NCBI RefSeq assembly: GCF_024586455.1
Contig: NC_065919.1
Span: forward strand, 22,004,017-22,068,016
DNA length: 64,000 nt
Direction: 5' to 3'
DNA from: Bactrocera neohumeralis
Lineage: Eukaryota > Arthropoda > Insecta > Diptera > Tephritidae
Shown: positions 47,544 to 55,908 of the stretch, one piece after another
Numbering within the stretch: the stretch's first letter is position 1
How the letters are laid out: the number at the start of each line of letters is the position of its first letter
Translations under genes and position numbers: made by a program
The notes under the pieces: generated by a model
Database searches by the model: none
The model's input: only the letters and a program-made list of their open reading frames with translations
Told to the model about the DNA's origin: nothing

Positions 47544-48294
47544 ATGCGCACAAGTATGTGTTACAAGTCAATCGGAATTTAATTGAATTGCATAAATGCC
47601 ATTCACAAGCGCGCGACACACATCCACACACACACACTCTTACATGAGTACTTAGCGCAAATTTATGCTCCATTGCCTTACAAGCTCCCACATATGTATG
47701 CATGCTCCAGCTGACTATCTTTATTTTCGCAGGCAAGTTCACCATCAGCGCCGGCAACACCATTATGCCGGTCTACACCGCCGAGCTCTATCCGACCGCC
47801 ATTCGTAATGTGGGCGTGGGCGCTTGTAATGTCGCCGCCGGTGCCGCGCTGATACTCACGCCATATTTGTCGTTGTTGGTAAGTTTGGGTGGCGGGGGGT
47901 CGGTGGGGCGATAGCGCCGCTCAATTTAAAATATGTTTAAGTCTGTGCAAATGTTATGTGATTAATGCGCGCATATCTGACCAAAATCGCCGGCCACACT
48001 TCGCTGCACAAAAATGTTGGCGCATATTTTTTAAATCAACAATTAATCTTGAGTATTTATGGCTGACACATACATACATATACACATATTTTACTTATGT
48101 AGTTTTTTGTTTCGTGTATTTCAATTAAATTTGATTTTTGTTGCTATTATTGTTGTTGCTTTCAGAATAAAATTGAGATTCATTTCATGATGACACTGCT
48201 GACAGCTTTTGCATTCTTTGGCGGATTTGTGGTGCTGTTCCTGCCTGAAACTATAGCTGCTCAAACGAAAACGGAACCGCGTGAGGAGAAGTGA
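34460..48294 (+). CDS. SLC22/OCT-like membrane transporter, eight coding exons
   Basis: A major-facilitator protein of the SLC22 organic cation/carnitine transporter family, expected in the plasma membrane. The substrate cannot be told from sequence. Exons 34460-34810, 35427-35576, 35932-36280, 40864-41131, 43316-43613, 47278-47458, 47733-47878 and 48166-48294 join in phase to 623 residues with all GT-AG introns. Residues 1-92 are cytosolic, rich in N/T/A. TM1 is near 93-115. A long Cys-containing outer loop spans 116-240 with CTAWEYD (213-219) and LVCDKEY. TM2 then leads to the MFS loop SDKFGRKK (264-271). PESPRWLL begins exon 5, ELYPTAIRNVGVG is in exon 7, and FLPET is in exon 8. It is longer than typical 550-residue family members because of the N-terminus and a Gln-rich loop insert. 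The orthologue is not identified. Confidence 0.9.
34915..35395 (+). repeat. Dispersed ~480-bp repeat inside transporter intron 1
   Basis: From TATACCCTGAATAAGGTG to GTGAAGGGTATTATATATAC. It fills most of the 616-bp intron. The internal blocks GGACCACTATAGCATATAG and CTCCTCAAAAAGCTGC match the copy at 4.7-5.1 kb, and the ends match the copy at 27.35-27.87 kb. Confidence 0.75.
35427..35576 (+). CDS. Transporter coding exon 2
   Basis: Residues 118-167, the first part of the large extracellular loop (INKNFWCSRPPHLQ ... DNCFQANIDWSQ), with two Cys likely to pair with others in the loop. The acceptor is TCGCTGCAG and the donor CAG|GTAAAT, phase 0 at both ends. Confidence 0.9.
35932..36280 (+). CDS. 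Transporter coding exon 3
   Basis: Residues 168 to the first base of codon 284. It holds a Gln-rich insert (QQLIRQQQQSQG), NETRIPCTAWEYD, WDLVCDKEY, TM2 (FFLLGVATGGILSGYL), the MFS signature loop SDKFGRKK and the start of TM3. The acceptor at CACACTAG is the only one nearby that keeps phase 0. The donor is TTCG|GTAAGT. Confidence 0.85.
36281..37049. other. Transporter intron 3, 5' part
   Basis: Non-coding intron sequence. No transposon or exon-like frame was recognised before the LINE fragment at 37.05 kb. Confidence 0.45.
37050..37830 (-). mobile_element. RTE-like LINE fragment in intron 3
   Basis: Minus-strand frame 37364-37720 reads MLSNTKSSVRIGKNLSESFD, TKQGFRQNDFLLWDFFNLLM, then ...VHAGDIDIIGFNKRAVSSAF: the RT segment in which YADD is mutated to HAGD. 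The downstream part (37.05-37.35 kb) matches the C-terminal region with internal gaps. There is no 3' tail and no 5' end. An old, dead copy antisense to the host gene. Confidence 0.8.
37831..39480. other. Transporter intron 3, middle part
   Basis: No gene, domain or transposon end was recognised. The part near 38.1-38.6 kb is less AT-rich and has CACATACATACG-type tracts. Confidence 0.4.
39490..40765 (-). repeat. Dispersed repeat 2, long copy in intron 3
   Basis: The right end (GAACTTAGCCCTTCCTTAC at 40730) is the complement of the start of the fragment at 26105. Inside are GGGCGTGGCCCCGCCC near 39695, GACCCCGGTGCCTATAGTTG near 40255 and a small direct duplication around (GTAT)n at 40340-40410. 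Such text is widespread in tephritid introns and its class is not known to me. A 147-codon frame on the minus strand (39617-40060) looks accidental. Confidence 0.6.
40864..41131 (+). CDS. Transporter coding exon 4
   Basis: Residues 284-372 plus two bases of codon 373. It encodes TM3-TM6: YFPKSLEMFLLLRALLG, VSVTYAGLILAIEYVDGKWR, IAGMYNLFPLPISYMLIAG and LCIGLPGIFLCFLW. The acceptor is TTTTTCTCACAG and the donor ATG|GTGAGT. Confidence 0.9.
41132..41865. other. Transporter intron 4, 5' part
   Basis: AT-rich intron DNA. No feature was recognised. Confidence 0.4.
41870..43165 (-). mobile_element. R1/I-type retrotransposon relic in intron 4
   Basis: On the minus strand, from 43.15 kb down: LLATLDV.NAF (RT motif A, decayed) and KWLDM-like text, as in the relic at 6.9-8.3 kb. 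Then comes a gap where YADD should be, FTDGSKLAEKVG at about 42.43 kb (start of an RNase H domain), and a C-terminal knuckle CQSCMAKVDKSRHFLLHCPA near 42.0 kb. Frames are heavily broken. Together with the 6.9-kb relic it shows that this family carries RNase H after RT. Confidence 0.65.
43316..43613 (+). CDS. Transporter coding exon 5
   Basis: Residues 373-472. It opens with FVVPESPRWLLVKGR, the SLC22 hallmark after TM6, followed by the large cytosolic loop (IVERAAKFNGRQLPPDYESM). Then come TM7 (RCVTICFLCIWFTMNLVYYG) and NMSSFGGNVYLNS. The acceptor is CATTGCAG and the donor TCG|GTGAGT, phase 0 at the end. Confidence 0.9.
43614..44930. other. Transporter intron 5, 5' part
   Basis: AT-rich intron DNA. 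No gene or transposon was recognised. Confidence 0.4.
44935..46205 (+). mobile_element. RTE-like LINE fragment, sense, intron 5
   Basis: Covers the LINE from the RT start (WSDESMPKDWN near 44940) through QCGFRPGKSTTDQIFTM, FVDFKAAFGTTKRSCLYAAM, AYADDIDIIGL (45473-45503, catalytic motif intact) and LRWLGHVVRMDENTPALKVF, to KDQVEKDLATVGMP where it breaks off. Several small indels shift the frame near 45290 and 45510. No 5' domain and no 3' tail. It lies in the same strand as the host gene. Confidence 0.85.
46230..46625 (-). mobile_element. RTE-like LINE fragment, antisense, intron 5
   Basis: Antisense copy of the EN-RT linker and first RT motifs (complement of KTPRGDLVTDA, NHKAAGADGLPAELFKHSGE, CPIHKKGDPTICAN), ending in the part for VLCERL. 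It faces the sense fragment just before it, giving a tail-to-tail arrangement with about 25 bp between. Confidence 0.8.
46626..47277. other. Transporter intron 5, 3' part
   Basis: Intron DNA with a T-rich tract at about 46960-47000. No feature was recognised. Confidence 0.4.
47278..47458 (+). CDS. Transporter coding exon 6
   Basis: Residues 473-532 plus one base. It encodes TM8-TM9: ALAGLVEIPAIAIAMYIITK, VGKKWLFCATFFCTSIACCC and LWLKITFLMIG. The acceptor is AACCACAG and the donor ATTG|GTGAGT. Confidence 0.9.
47511..47541. repeat. (GT)n microsatellite in intron 6
   Basis: About 15 uninterrupted TG dinucleotides 50 bp behind the exon 6 donor, so it should be length-polymorphic. Confidence 0.9.
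47733..47878 (+). CDS. Transporter coding exon 7
   Basis: Residues 533-581. It encodes KFTISAGNTIMPVYTAELYP and TAIRNVGVGACNVAAGAALI, i.e. TM10-TM11 with the conserved ELYPT..RN.G motif of SLC22 proteins. The acceptor is ATTTTCGCAG and the donor TTG|GTAAGT, phase 0. Confidence 0.9.
48166..48294 (+). CDS. Transporter coding exon 8, probable last
   Basis: Residues 582-623. It encodes TM12 (FMMTLLTAFAFFGGFVVLFL) and PETIAAQTKTEPREEK, then TGA at 48292. The stop overlaps a strong donor consensus (GAA|GTGAGT), so a further exon is possible. If splicing used that donor and the acceptor at 50718, the next codons would be Lys-Cys-stop, changing only the last residue. Confidence 0.75.
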   Translation, partial: NKIEIHFMMTLLTAFAFFGGFVVLFLPETIAAQTKTEPREEK

Positions 48295-48459
48295 GTGATT
48301 TCAATTTTAAATATTAACGGACTTTTTCGAATAGTTGTCAAACATTTATTTACATACATAGCTCTTATTCTGGAACTAGCCCAAAATTAATTTATGCATT
48401 CTAACTAATTCTTGATTTGATGTGGAATATTAATGTTCTACTATGAGCACAAAATGAAA

Positions 48460-49640
48460 AGACGTTGTTCATAATTTTAAAATTCTTAATTTATACTTCA
48501 AAATCTGCATCGTACCCCTCAAAAACTCTCCCTTGACCTCAACACTTTTGTGCCAACGTTTTTTCCATCCTCGAAATATTTGTTAAAGTCAATTTCCGGA
48601 ACAGCCTTCAATACCCATCGCGTTTTTGCTAATGTCTTCACTTGACTCAAAACCTTTTCCCCGCAACGGTCGTTTGAGTTTGCTGAATAGACACAAGTCA
48701 TACATCAGCTACATAACACAGGCAAATACGATGGTTGCGGTACGATATTGGTTGAAAATTTGGCGAAAAACTCACGAAGAATCAAGACAGAATGCTACGG
48801 TGCATTACGAGTATCGTGGTACAAAAACCAAGAGTTGTAGACCTATAAACCCTCTTTTTACAAATTGAATTCCTTGTTGATAATTTGGACTATCGGAAGG
48901 AAATCGGTGTGCACCATACCTCGATAAACGAGGTAAACTGTTAACTTAACCTTGATTTTTGACCAGCAATGGCGTGGCTTTTTCAGTTCCGGCTCACCTC
49001 TGCCACGATATTCAGTGCGCTAATCGTCTGTTTCCGCGTCGTAAGCATCGACACAAGACTCATCGCTAGTAATAATTTGTTTCATAACATCGTAGTTGTC
49101 CGAAAACATTATATCACCGACGTTAAAGCGACGCTGTTTTTCTAAAAATTTGAGTGATTTTGGAACCAATCGTATTTTCACATTCTTAGACCTAAATGAT
49201 CTTTCAAAATGGTTTTCACTGATCCTTCAGATATTTCCACGATGACAGTAAGATCTCTGACTATTAAGCGTCGATTCTTAGCCACCAATTCCTCTATTAT
49301 GTTGACGTGTTTATTATCTGTTGATGACCCTGTTTTCGACTCTCTTTGAATAATTTATACCGATCAAAAACACTTGCCAGCGACAAAAATTTATCGCCGA
49401 AGACCTTTTCCAACATTCTGATTGTATCGGCACCAGAAATTTGATTTCGCGTACAAAATTTAATGAAAATTCTTTGTTAAATAATTTCAGTCATCGTAAA
49501 TGCCGTGAATGCACTTTATGTACTTCAAAAAGACAAGCTTATACTAAACACTAATGATTATTTTGATGTGACATTTGGCACAGATGTCACTGACAATCAT
49601 ACCTACCAACAAAAAAAATTTCAACGAATTTTAAATTAAA
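48460..49640 (-). mobile_element. mariner-like relic behind the transporter
   Basis: The left end TTCATAATTTTAAAATTCTT is shared with the relic at 15768. Minus-strand frames read LSQVKTLAKTRWVLKAVPEI (C-terminal block) and VLRSRES. Upstream (49.0-49.1 kb) is MKQIITSDESCVDAYDAETD, the block around the first catalytic Asp, and EYRGRGEPELKKPRH. It is more complete than the 15.8-kb copy but full of frameshifts. It starts about 165 bp past the host stop codon. Confidence 0.7.
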
Positions 49641-51199
49641 AAGTCTTGCCATTTTTTGCCCAAAGTATTTTGCATCTCAAATGATGCACCTAATCTATTC
49701 ACTATGCCCCTGTAACCTTCAATTTAAAATCAAAGCACTTCATTTAGCTCTCTCTTTTATAAAACCTCTGATTAACATTCTAGACTGAGGGAATCCTCCT
49801 TATTAATCGTCTGTAATAATAGTAAGTTAGTTCCCCTTTCTGCCCAATAATAGGGATTTTCGTAATCCTATAGAACTAAACTCACTCCAAACTAGACAAT
49901 TAGAAAAATCAGATACCAAAATCAGCTTCCATCTACTAGATAATTGCGAAAATCACAGCAATTTAAAGAAAAGAATATATTTATTTATACAGATAGCCCA
50001 GCGGCTTTCGAATCACCAAAGCTTGTTATTTGTAAATATGTTACAATTATACCTGAGACTCGGTGGAGTCAATACTAATTTTGATCAACAAGCAGGCATG
50101 AATGGAAAATGGGCTGTATATGCCGACTATTAAAATTTAGATAACATGATGCAGGAACTCTAGTTGTGCTATGTATATTGTAGATGCTGTCAGAAGGTGA
50201 AAGAAGAGGAAACTATAAAACATCCGGGGAGTTTCAGAGAGAAGACAATGGAGTAAGCGGAGTTTAGTCTCAGGGATTTCACAATTGATCTCCTAAAGAC
50301 CTACATAGGTTCGTTGTCAGACAGCCACTTTACCTACCTACCTTTAAAATGCATGATATTAAAAATGTGTGAGTGAATGTTTACACTTGACCGTTTCGGA
50401 AAGCTTTTGAAAATTATGGGGTAGTTATAGCGTTCCCGACAATCGGCTTTTTTCGGAACTTGAAATTTTCACACGACTTTTTTTTTAATAATGACATTAG
50501 GCATGGTAGGCCAAAGCTTACGGCAACGCTTTAGCTCGGTAAGAGAGAGTAAAAACGAATGGTTTTATATGAAAGTAGTTTGTAAGGAAAATACTCAGAG
50601 AACGCTTAGAGCTATGTAGGCTTTAAAATGTTCCACGGCCTTTTACTTATACATTTTCCCTTTCATTTATTGCAATATATGGAATCATACAAATCTCGAT
50701 GACTATTTCTCTTTACAGATGTTAGAATTGTTAAAATTTAGCTGAGATAACTTCCAGCAACTGATGCCACAAAGGCCACAAGCCAAAATGAGAGGAAAAG
50801 AAACAATTCTTGTCAAAATACGACGAATTTAGTAAGCAAAAGAAATTTGGTAAACTCGCCGAAAACACACAAAGTTCATGTGAAAGCATACAACTATTTA
50901 AAGGCAAATGTAAAGCATTAACAGTATTTTGGCTGGACCAAAATGTATGAAAACAAACTCACTAACTAACTGTAATAGCAGGTAATAGCAACAAACAGTT
51001 GATTGAAGACTTCCATTTCAAGCAAAAGCCTAGCACAGCAAGTACTTGCTTAAGCAAACTTACATACATATGTATATGGTATAAAGAATAACGGTAAATA
51101 ATTGCAAGCACATCATGTAACGGTAATGAAAATGTTGAAATGCTGTAATTTAAAAAATCGTTTATCAAAGCTCAGAGAATTAATGAAAGCTTACAACAA
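49641..51199. other. No supported gene; possible terminal exon site
   Basis: AT-rich DNA without a domain. A strong splice acceptor (TTTCTCTTTACAG) ends at 50718. It could receive the donor hidden in the transporter stop codon, giving a mainly 3' UTR exon. Confidence 0.35.
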
Positions 51200-54100
51200 T
51201 TCGATTCAAAAGCTGAAGTAAAGTGAAAGTTCCAAATGTTAAAATCGCTAAAATTACTGTTATGTATGTAAGTTCTCAAACAAACACTTTTATTATAAAA
51301 GAAATAAAAATAAATAAAAAATATTAAAATAAATAGATTAATGCACCCAAGTTCCATAAAAAACTACTAAATACAGGCAGGACCTTTTGTTGCAAATTCA
51401 TAAAGTTTAAGAAAATTGTTTTTAATACAAAATGTTAAGGACAAAAATAATAAAAATTAACTAAACTCACATATTTTTAATTAAAAACAAAAAAAAATAG
51501 TTATAACAATAAAACAACAAAGAAATATAAAAATTGATACGGTACTAAAGTATTTCTACTATATATAAATGTGTGCTTAACTATATATACTTAAATATAT
51601 ATATATAGTTATTAAATTTCATAATTAAGTCAGTAGTAATTAAGTAGTATTTTTATGCCGTTAAGAAAATAATTTATGCCAGAAGGCACTGAAAATTTAG
51701 CGCAAAACAATTTGTTTGGTTTTGAGTGAAAAATAGCGAAGTCAAAATGAATTATTTGTATAACTTTAAATTTAAGAAAGATTTATAATTTTTATATGCA
51801 CTAAAATAATATTAATAAGTGGAAAAATTATTAAATAAATGCAGTATGTTGAAAATAGTAAAATAAACATTATTTAATCAACGAAATTCCGATTTAAGTG
51901 TAACAAATTAAAACAAATGTATATATGTTGACTATAATTATCAAAAAAAAACTTCTTGAAATATTTATTTTATTTTTATATATAAAGGTGGGTGAAAAAA
52001 ATATTTTTTGTTGGCATGATGTTCTATAAAATTCATAAGAAGAGAGAATTGCTTTAAAATGAGCAAGCTACTACCGTTAATATCTTTTAAACAGTTAGGT
52101 TCACGAATGAATCTTAAGAGATCATTTTGTAGAGCATTGAACTTGTCACAAAATTTGTGAAGCAAGATATCTAAAGTAGTTATAAGCGAGATTTCAATCT
52201 TTCTAACTGTTTATAAGAAAAAAATAGAAAAATGTAAGACGATGGACTTTCGCGTTACTTTGAGGGACTTTTTTGGAGGTGTCTCAGCACCTATTTTTCA
52301 GCGTACCAAGCGGAAAAATTTTAGTTTTTTTCACACATCTTAATATAAATCATTTTATATTTATTATTTTATTGCATTTTATGTATTTATGTATACTTTT
52401 TTAATTTTACCATACATTTTTTTAACATAAAAAAATTAAATATAAATTAAATTTAGACTACATTTATTTAAAAAATAGTTTTTACACAAATTTAATATAA
52501 TAAAAAATATGTGTTGTTGTAGTAAAATCATTATTATTGTTATTTTTTTTTTAATTTTAATTAAATACGGGTTATTTACCGTTATTTTATTTTATTCAGT
52601 AGTTTTTTCCATATATTTTAGTTTCCCTTTGACTAATTTGTTCTCATTTCTTCATTTAATTTTTATAAAAAAACATAATTAAACTTTGATTGCACAGAAA
52701 TTGCTCTTAAATTATTTATTTCACTTACAAAATATAAATCATGCAATTATATGTGTCTATTTAACAAATATTTAACATATTTTTAATATTTTTTATTTTC
52801 ATTTACATATTTCCAACACTGTTTTGCTTTTTATTTTATTTATTTTTTTTACCTACGAAATTATTAATATTTTATTGCTCACAACTCAAAGTATTTCAAT
52901 ATTATAATAATTATATAATACAATACCAGTTTTACTGAATTTTTTTTATTTATTTTAACTATTTCAAATCACTTTTCATTTAATTATTATTTGCTGTTCA
53001 TTTAATTAATGTTTTCGTATACACAAATTTCTTTATAATAAATATGTCTTCTGAACTTTGCAGTCATAAAATTTAAGCACTTACACAACAACAAAAACAC
53101 AAGTGCTATTGTTGCAATAATTTCCAAAATTGCACAGTCAATTAGTTAAAGTAGGAAATTTTAGTGCCAAAAAAGACAAGCAAAATTAAAATTATGGTCA
53201 ATTAAAAAAGTTATGTGCATAAAATAACGTTTCTTGGAATAAAATATAGTAAAAAAAGTATAAAATTAAAATTATTTTTTTTAATAAAAAAAAAGTATTT
53301 TCAACAATATTTTTGAATTTCATATAATTCTAGGATTTGTTAAACACAAACAAAACAAAAAACAATATTTTTTATTAAAAAAAAAGTAATTTTAATTATT
53401 TCTTAATTTTTTTTAAGCAAAAACTACTATTTTATTTCCTAAAATGATATGGAATTAAATAATATTGCTGATATAACAAAATTGTAAGAAAATGTTAAAA
53501 TAATTGGCACAATTAAATATAAAAGTAAAATAAATAAAGTAAAAAGTATTCAACATGTGGCCCTTGAAACTAAAACAACACACAGCGAAAATATTTATAC
53601 GCAATGGCGTGGCATTTAGTAATAAATTTCTTCAAAAAGGATATTCACAGTGTTTCAACATTTTCCTTTTTTATGGTTGTTAAATACTAAATTATTATTA
53701 AAAATTATATAATTAAAAATATTTAACTTTATTTAATGCCGCTTAGATTACTATAAAAAAATTTTATTTTTACTTAGCGGCAGAATTTTTTTGAGAAAAA
53801 ATAAAAAAGTCAAAAAAAAATATTTTAATTTATTATCGAAATTTTTAATAGGTTTTTGTTTAATTAATTTTTTAACTTTATTTCTGCTGTCATATATTTT
53901 ATAAAATTCTAAGAAAATAGAGAGAAATGATAAAATTTCAACGAGCACGTGAATACCACCTTTTAAATTTCCACTTAAAAATAGGCAATTTTGCTATAAA
54001 TAGTTATTTATTATAGTACTATATATATGTGTGTACCTAAATGTTTGTATGTATTTATATACGCTACTTCCAAACTAACTGAAAATTTCATAAATAAAAA

Positions 54101-55109
54101 ATACATACAAAATTATTATAAATAAAAATAAATAAATAATTATTATAAACAAAATATTATTATAAATAATAAAAAATATATGCTTATGTATAATTACAAC
54201 AATGTATTTATGTATTTTGTAGATAAGTAGTTTTAATACAAACATACATATATTATATGTTGATCAAGCATATCACACAGTCAATTGGTCACAAAGTATC
54301 TTGCAATAAATAATGAGCAAATTCATTTTTAATTATTTAGCTTTTTTTGTATATATTATATATTTAAAATATCTATAATTAAAAAAACTAAATATTAAAT
54401 AATTTATTAGTATTAATATACGTTATGATTTTCTTATTATTATTTTGTGATTTTATGTTTTTGAAAAAAAAAAAAAATGTTTTTGTTAAGCTATGTACCG
54501 TATTTTTATGTAATTTTTATTCAAAGATAAAAATATAAAAAAAAATTCTTTCGTTTATTGTGTGAAAAAATTACTGTTACTGTATTATACATAATTTTTA
54601 ACAGTTTTATTGAAAATAATTTATTTTAGTTCTGCTTTTATATAAACCTTTTTTCTTGTTGCCAAATAATTAATAATTTAGCTACGTAGTGGTCGTGAAG
54701 TACTTATGTTCTATATTCATTATACAAATTTTATGAAAAATTTCAAACAAAAATCCATAGTTAGCAAACGAGACAGTAAAATGTTTATAAATATGGCAAC
54801 TCATTAGAAAATATCATTGTGAAAATGTTTCTAATTCTGACTCCACAAATAAGCATACATACTTGTATGAACATACATATGTATATGTATTAACAGTTAC
54901 ATATGTAAATATACATATTTTTAACCAACTTAATTATTAGTAATGCAATTATTACTTTTTATGTACTTATTAAAGTAACGGTTAAGTTTGTGTTTGTACA
55001 ACGTTTTCATATATTTTTTATACATATTTCTTATAAAATACACCAGAGCTGCAGCAACAGAATCAATTATATGTAAAATGCATAAAAAAGATTAATAACT
55101 TGTGTCAAA
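51200..55109. other. Very AT-rich 4-kb tract
   Basis: Long runs of A or T and ATTTAAAT/TTATT words dominate, with almost no G or C for hundreds of bases. No transposon motif, exon or long frame was found. It may be a distal 3' UTR, a matrix-attachment-like tract or plain AT-rich intergenic DNA. Confidence 0.6.
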
Positions 55110-55551
55110 TTAGTAAATAGCAGTGATTAAGTACATATGTATGTGTATAATATTAGCAAAGTAATTATATGAGTAAAATAAAAAATCCAGTTGTTTATTT
55201 CTCTGTTGTATATTTGTCTTGATAAGGCCAAAAGTAATGTGCAATAAAACAAATAAAGTGAAATAAATTATTAAGTGAAATGTTGAAACAAATTTTGTTA
55301 GACGTGGTTTCATTTCTAAAAATCCCGTTAATCGGCGTAAGATGCCAGATAACTTTGGTCTACTCTCGTGCGAATGCATGACTATCACTCCTACTATTTT
55401 TCCAAAACATAGCCAGGAGGGTTCGGCGTTGGAGAACAAAAATAAATATTAATCGTGAAAAATTTCTTTTTTTTGTTTATCTAAGTTGGTAAGGCTGTTG
55501 GTAATTTTTCATTTCATTTCATTCAAACTTAGCGTACAACCTTTAAGAGTG

Positions 55552-55735
55552 ATGGTTTTCGTTCTCACTTTACCATGCCTTCAAGCGAATATTCTTTAGC
55601 TACCCAGAGGAAACTTGGTCAAAGACCGGAAGTCGTGAATTCCTTGAGCCATATGTAAGAGAATCGTTTCTAGCCACAGACATTAATCAGAGAACTTTCC
55701 TCACTTGCGTAAACTTCTACACATGACTCCATCTT
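55552..55735 (-). mobile_element. RTE-like LINE 5'-end fragment
   Basis: Matches the 5' UTR seen at 58700-58890 and 14370-14552 (CTTGGTCAAAGACCGGAAGTC, CTTGCGTAAACTTCTACACA). It ends at the same CCATC position as the other two copies. It is joined directly to an inverted RT fragment. Confidence 0.75.
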
Positions 55736-55908
55736 CAGCTGCTGTCGTACGATATTGATATTGATATCATTGGCCTCAACAACCGCGCCGTGGGTTTGGT
55801 TGTGAACGAGGGCAAGACGAAACATCTCCTCTCATCAAGTCGTAGATAATTTCGTCTATCTTGGAACCAGTATTAACAACAACAACAATGTCAGCCTCGA
55901 AATCCAAT
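55736..55908 (+). mobile_element. RTE-like LINE fragment, inverted
   Basis: A sense-strand scrap of the RT/post-RT region (GATATTGATATCATTGGCC, GTGAACGAGGGCAAGACG, ATTTCGTCTATCTTGGAACC). It has internal gaps and meets the large minus-strand copy tail-to-tail at 55908/55909. Confidence 0.75.

Noticed and set aside
47290..47763. 157-codon minus-strand frame over exon 6 and the GT microsatellite
   Set aside because: Mostly translation of simple repeats (THTHTHT) and the antisense of a real exon.
55110..55439. 109-codon minus-strand frame after the AT-rich tract
   Set aside because: No recognisable domain and no splice support; low-complexity Ile/Phe/Tyr text.
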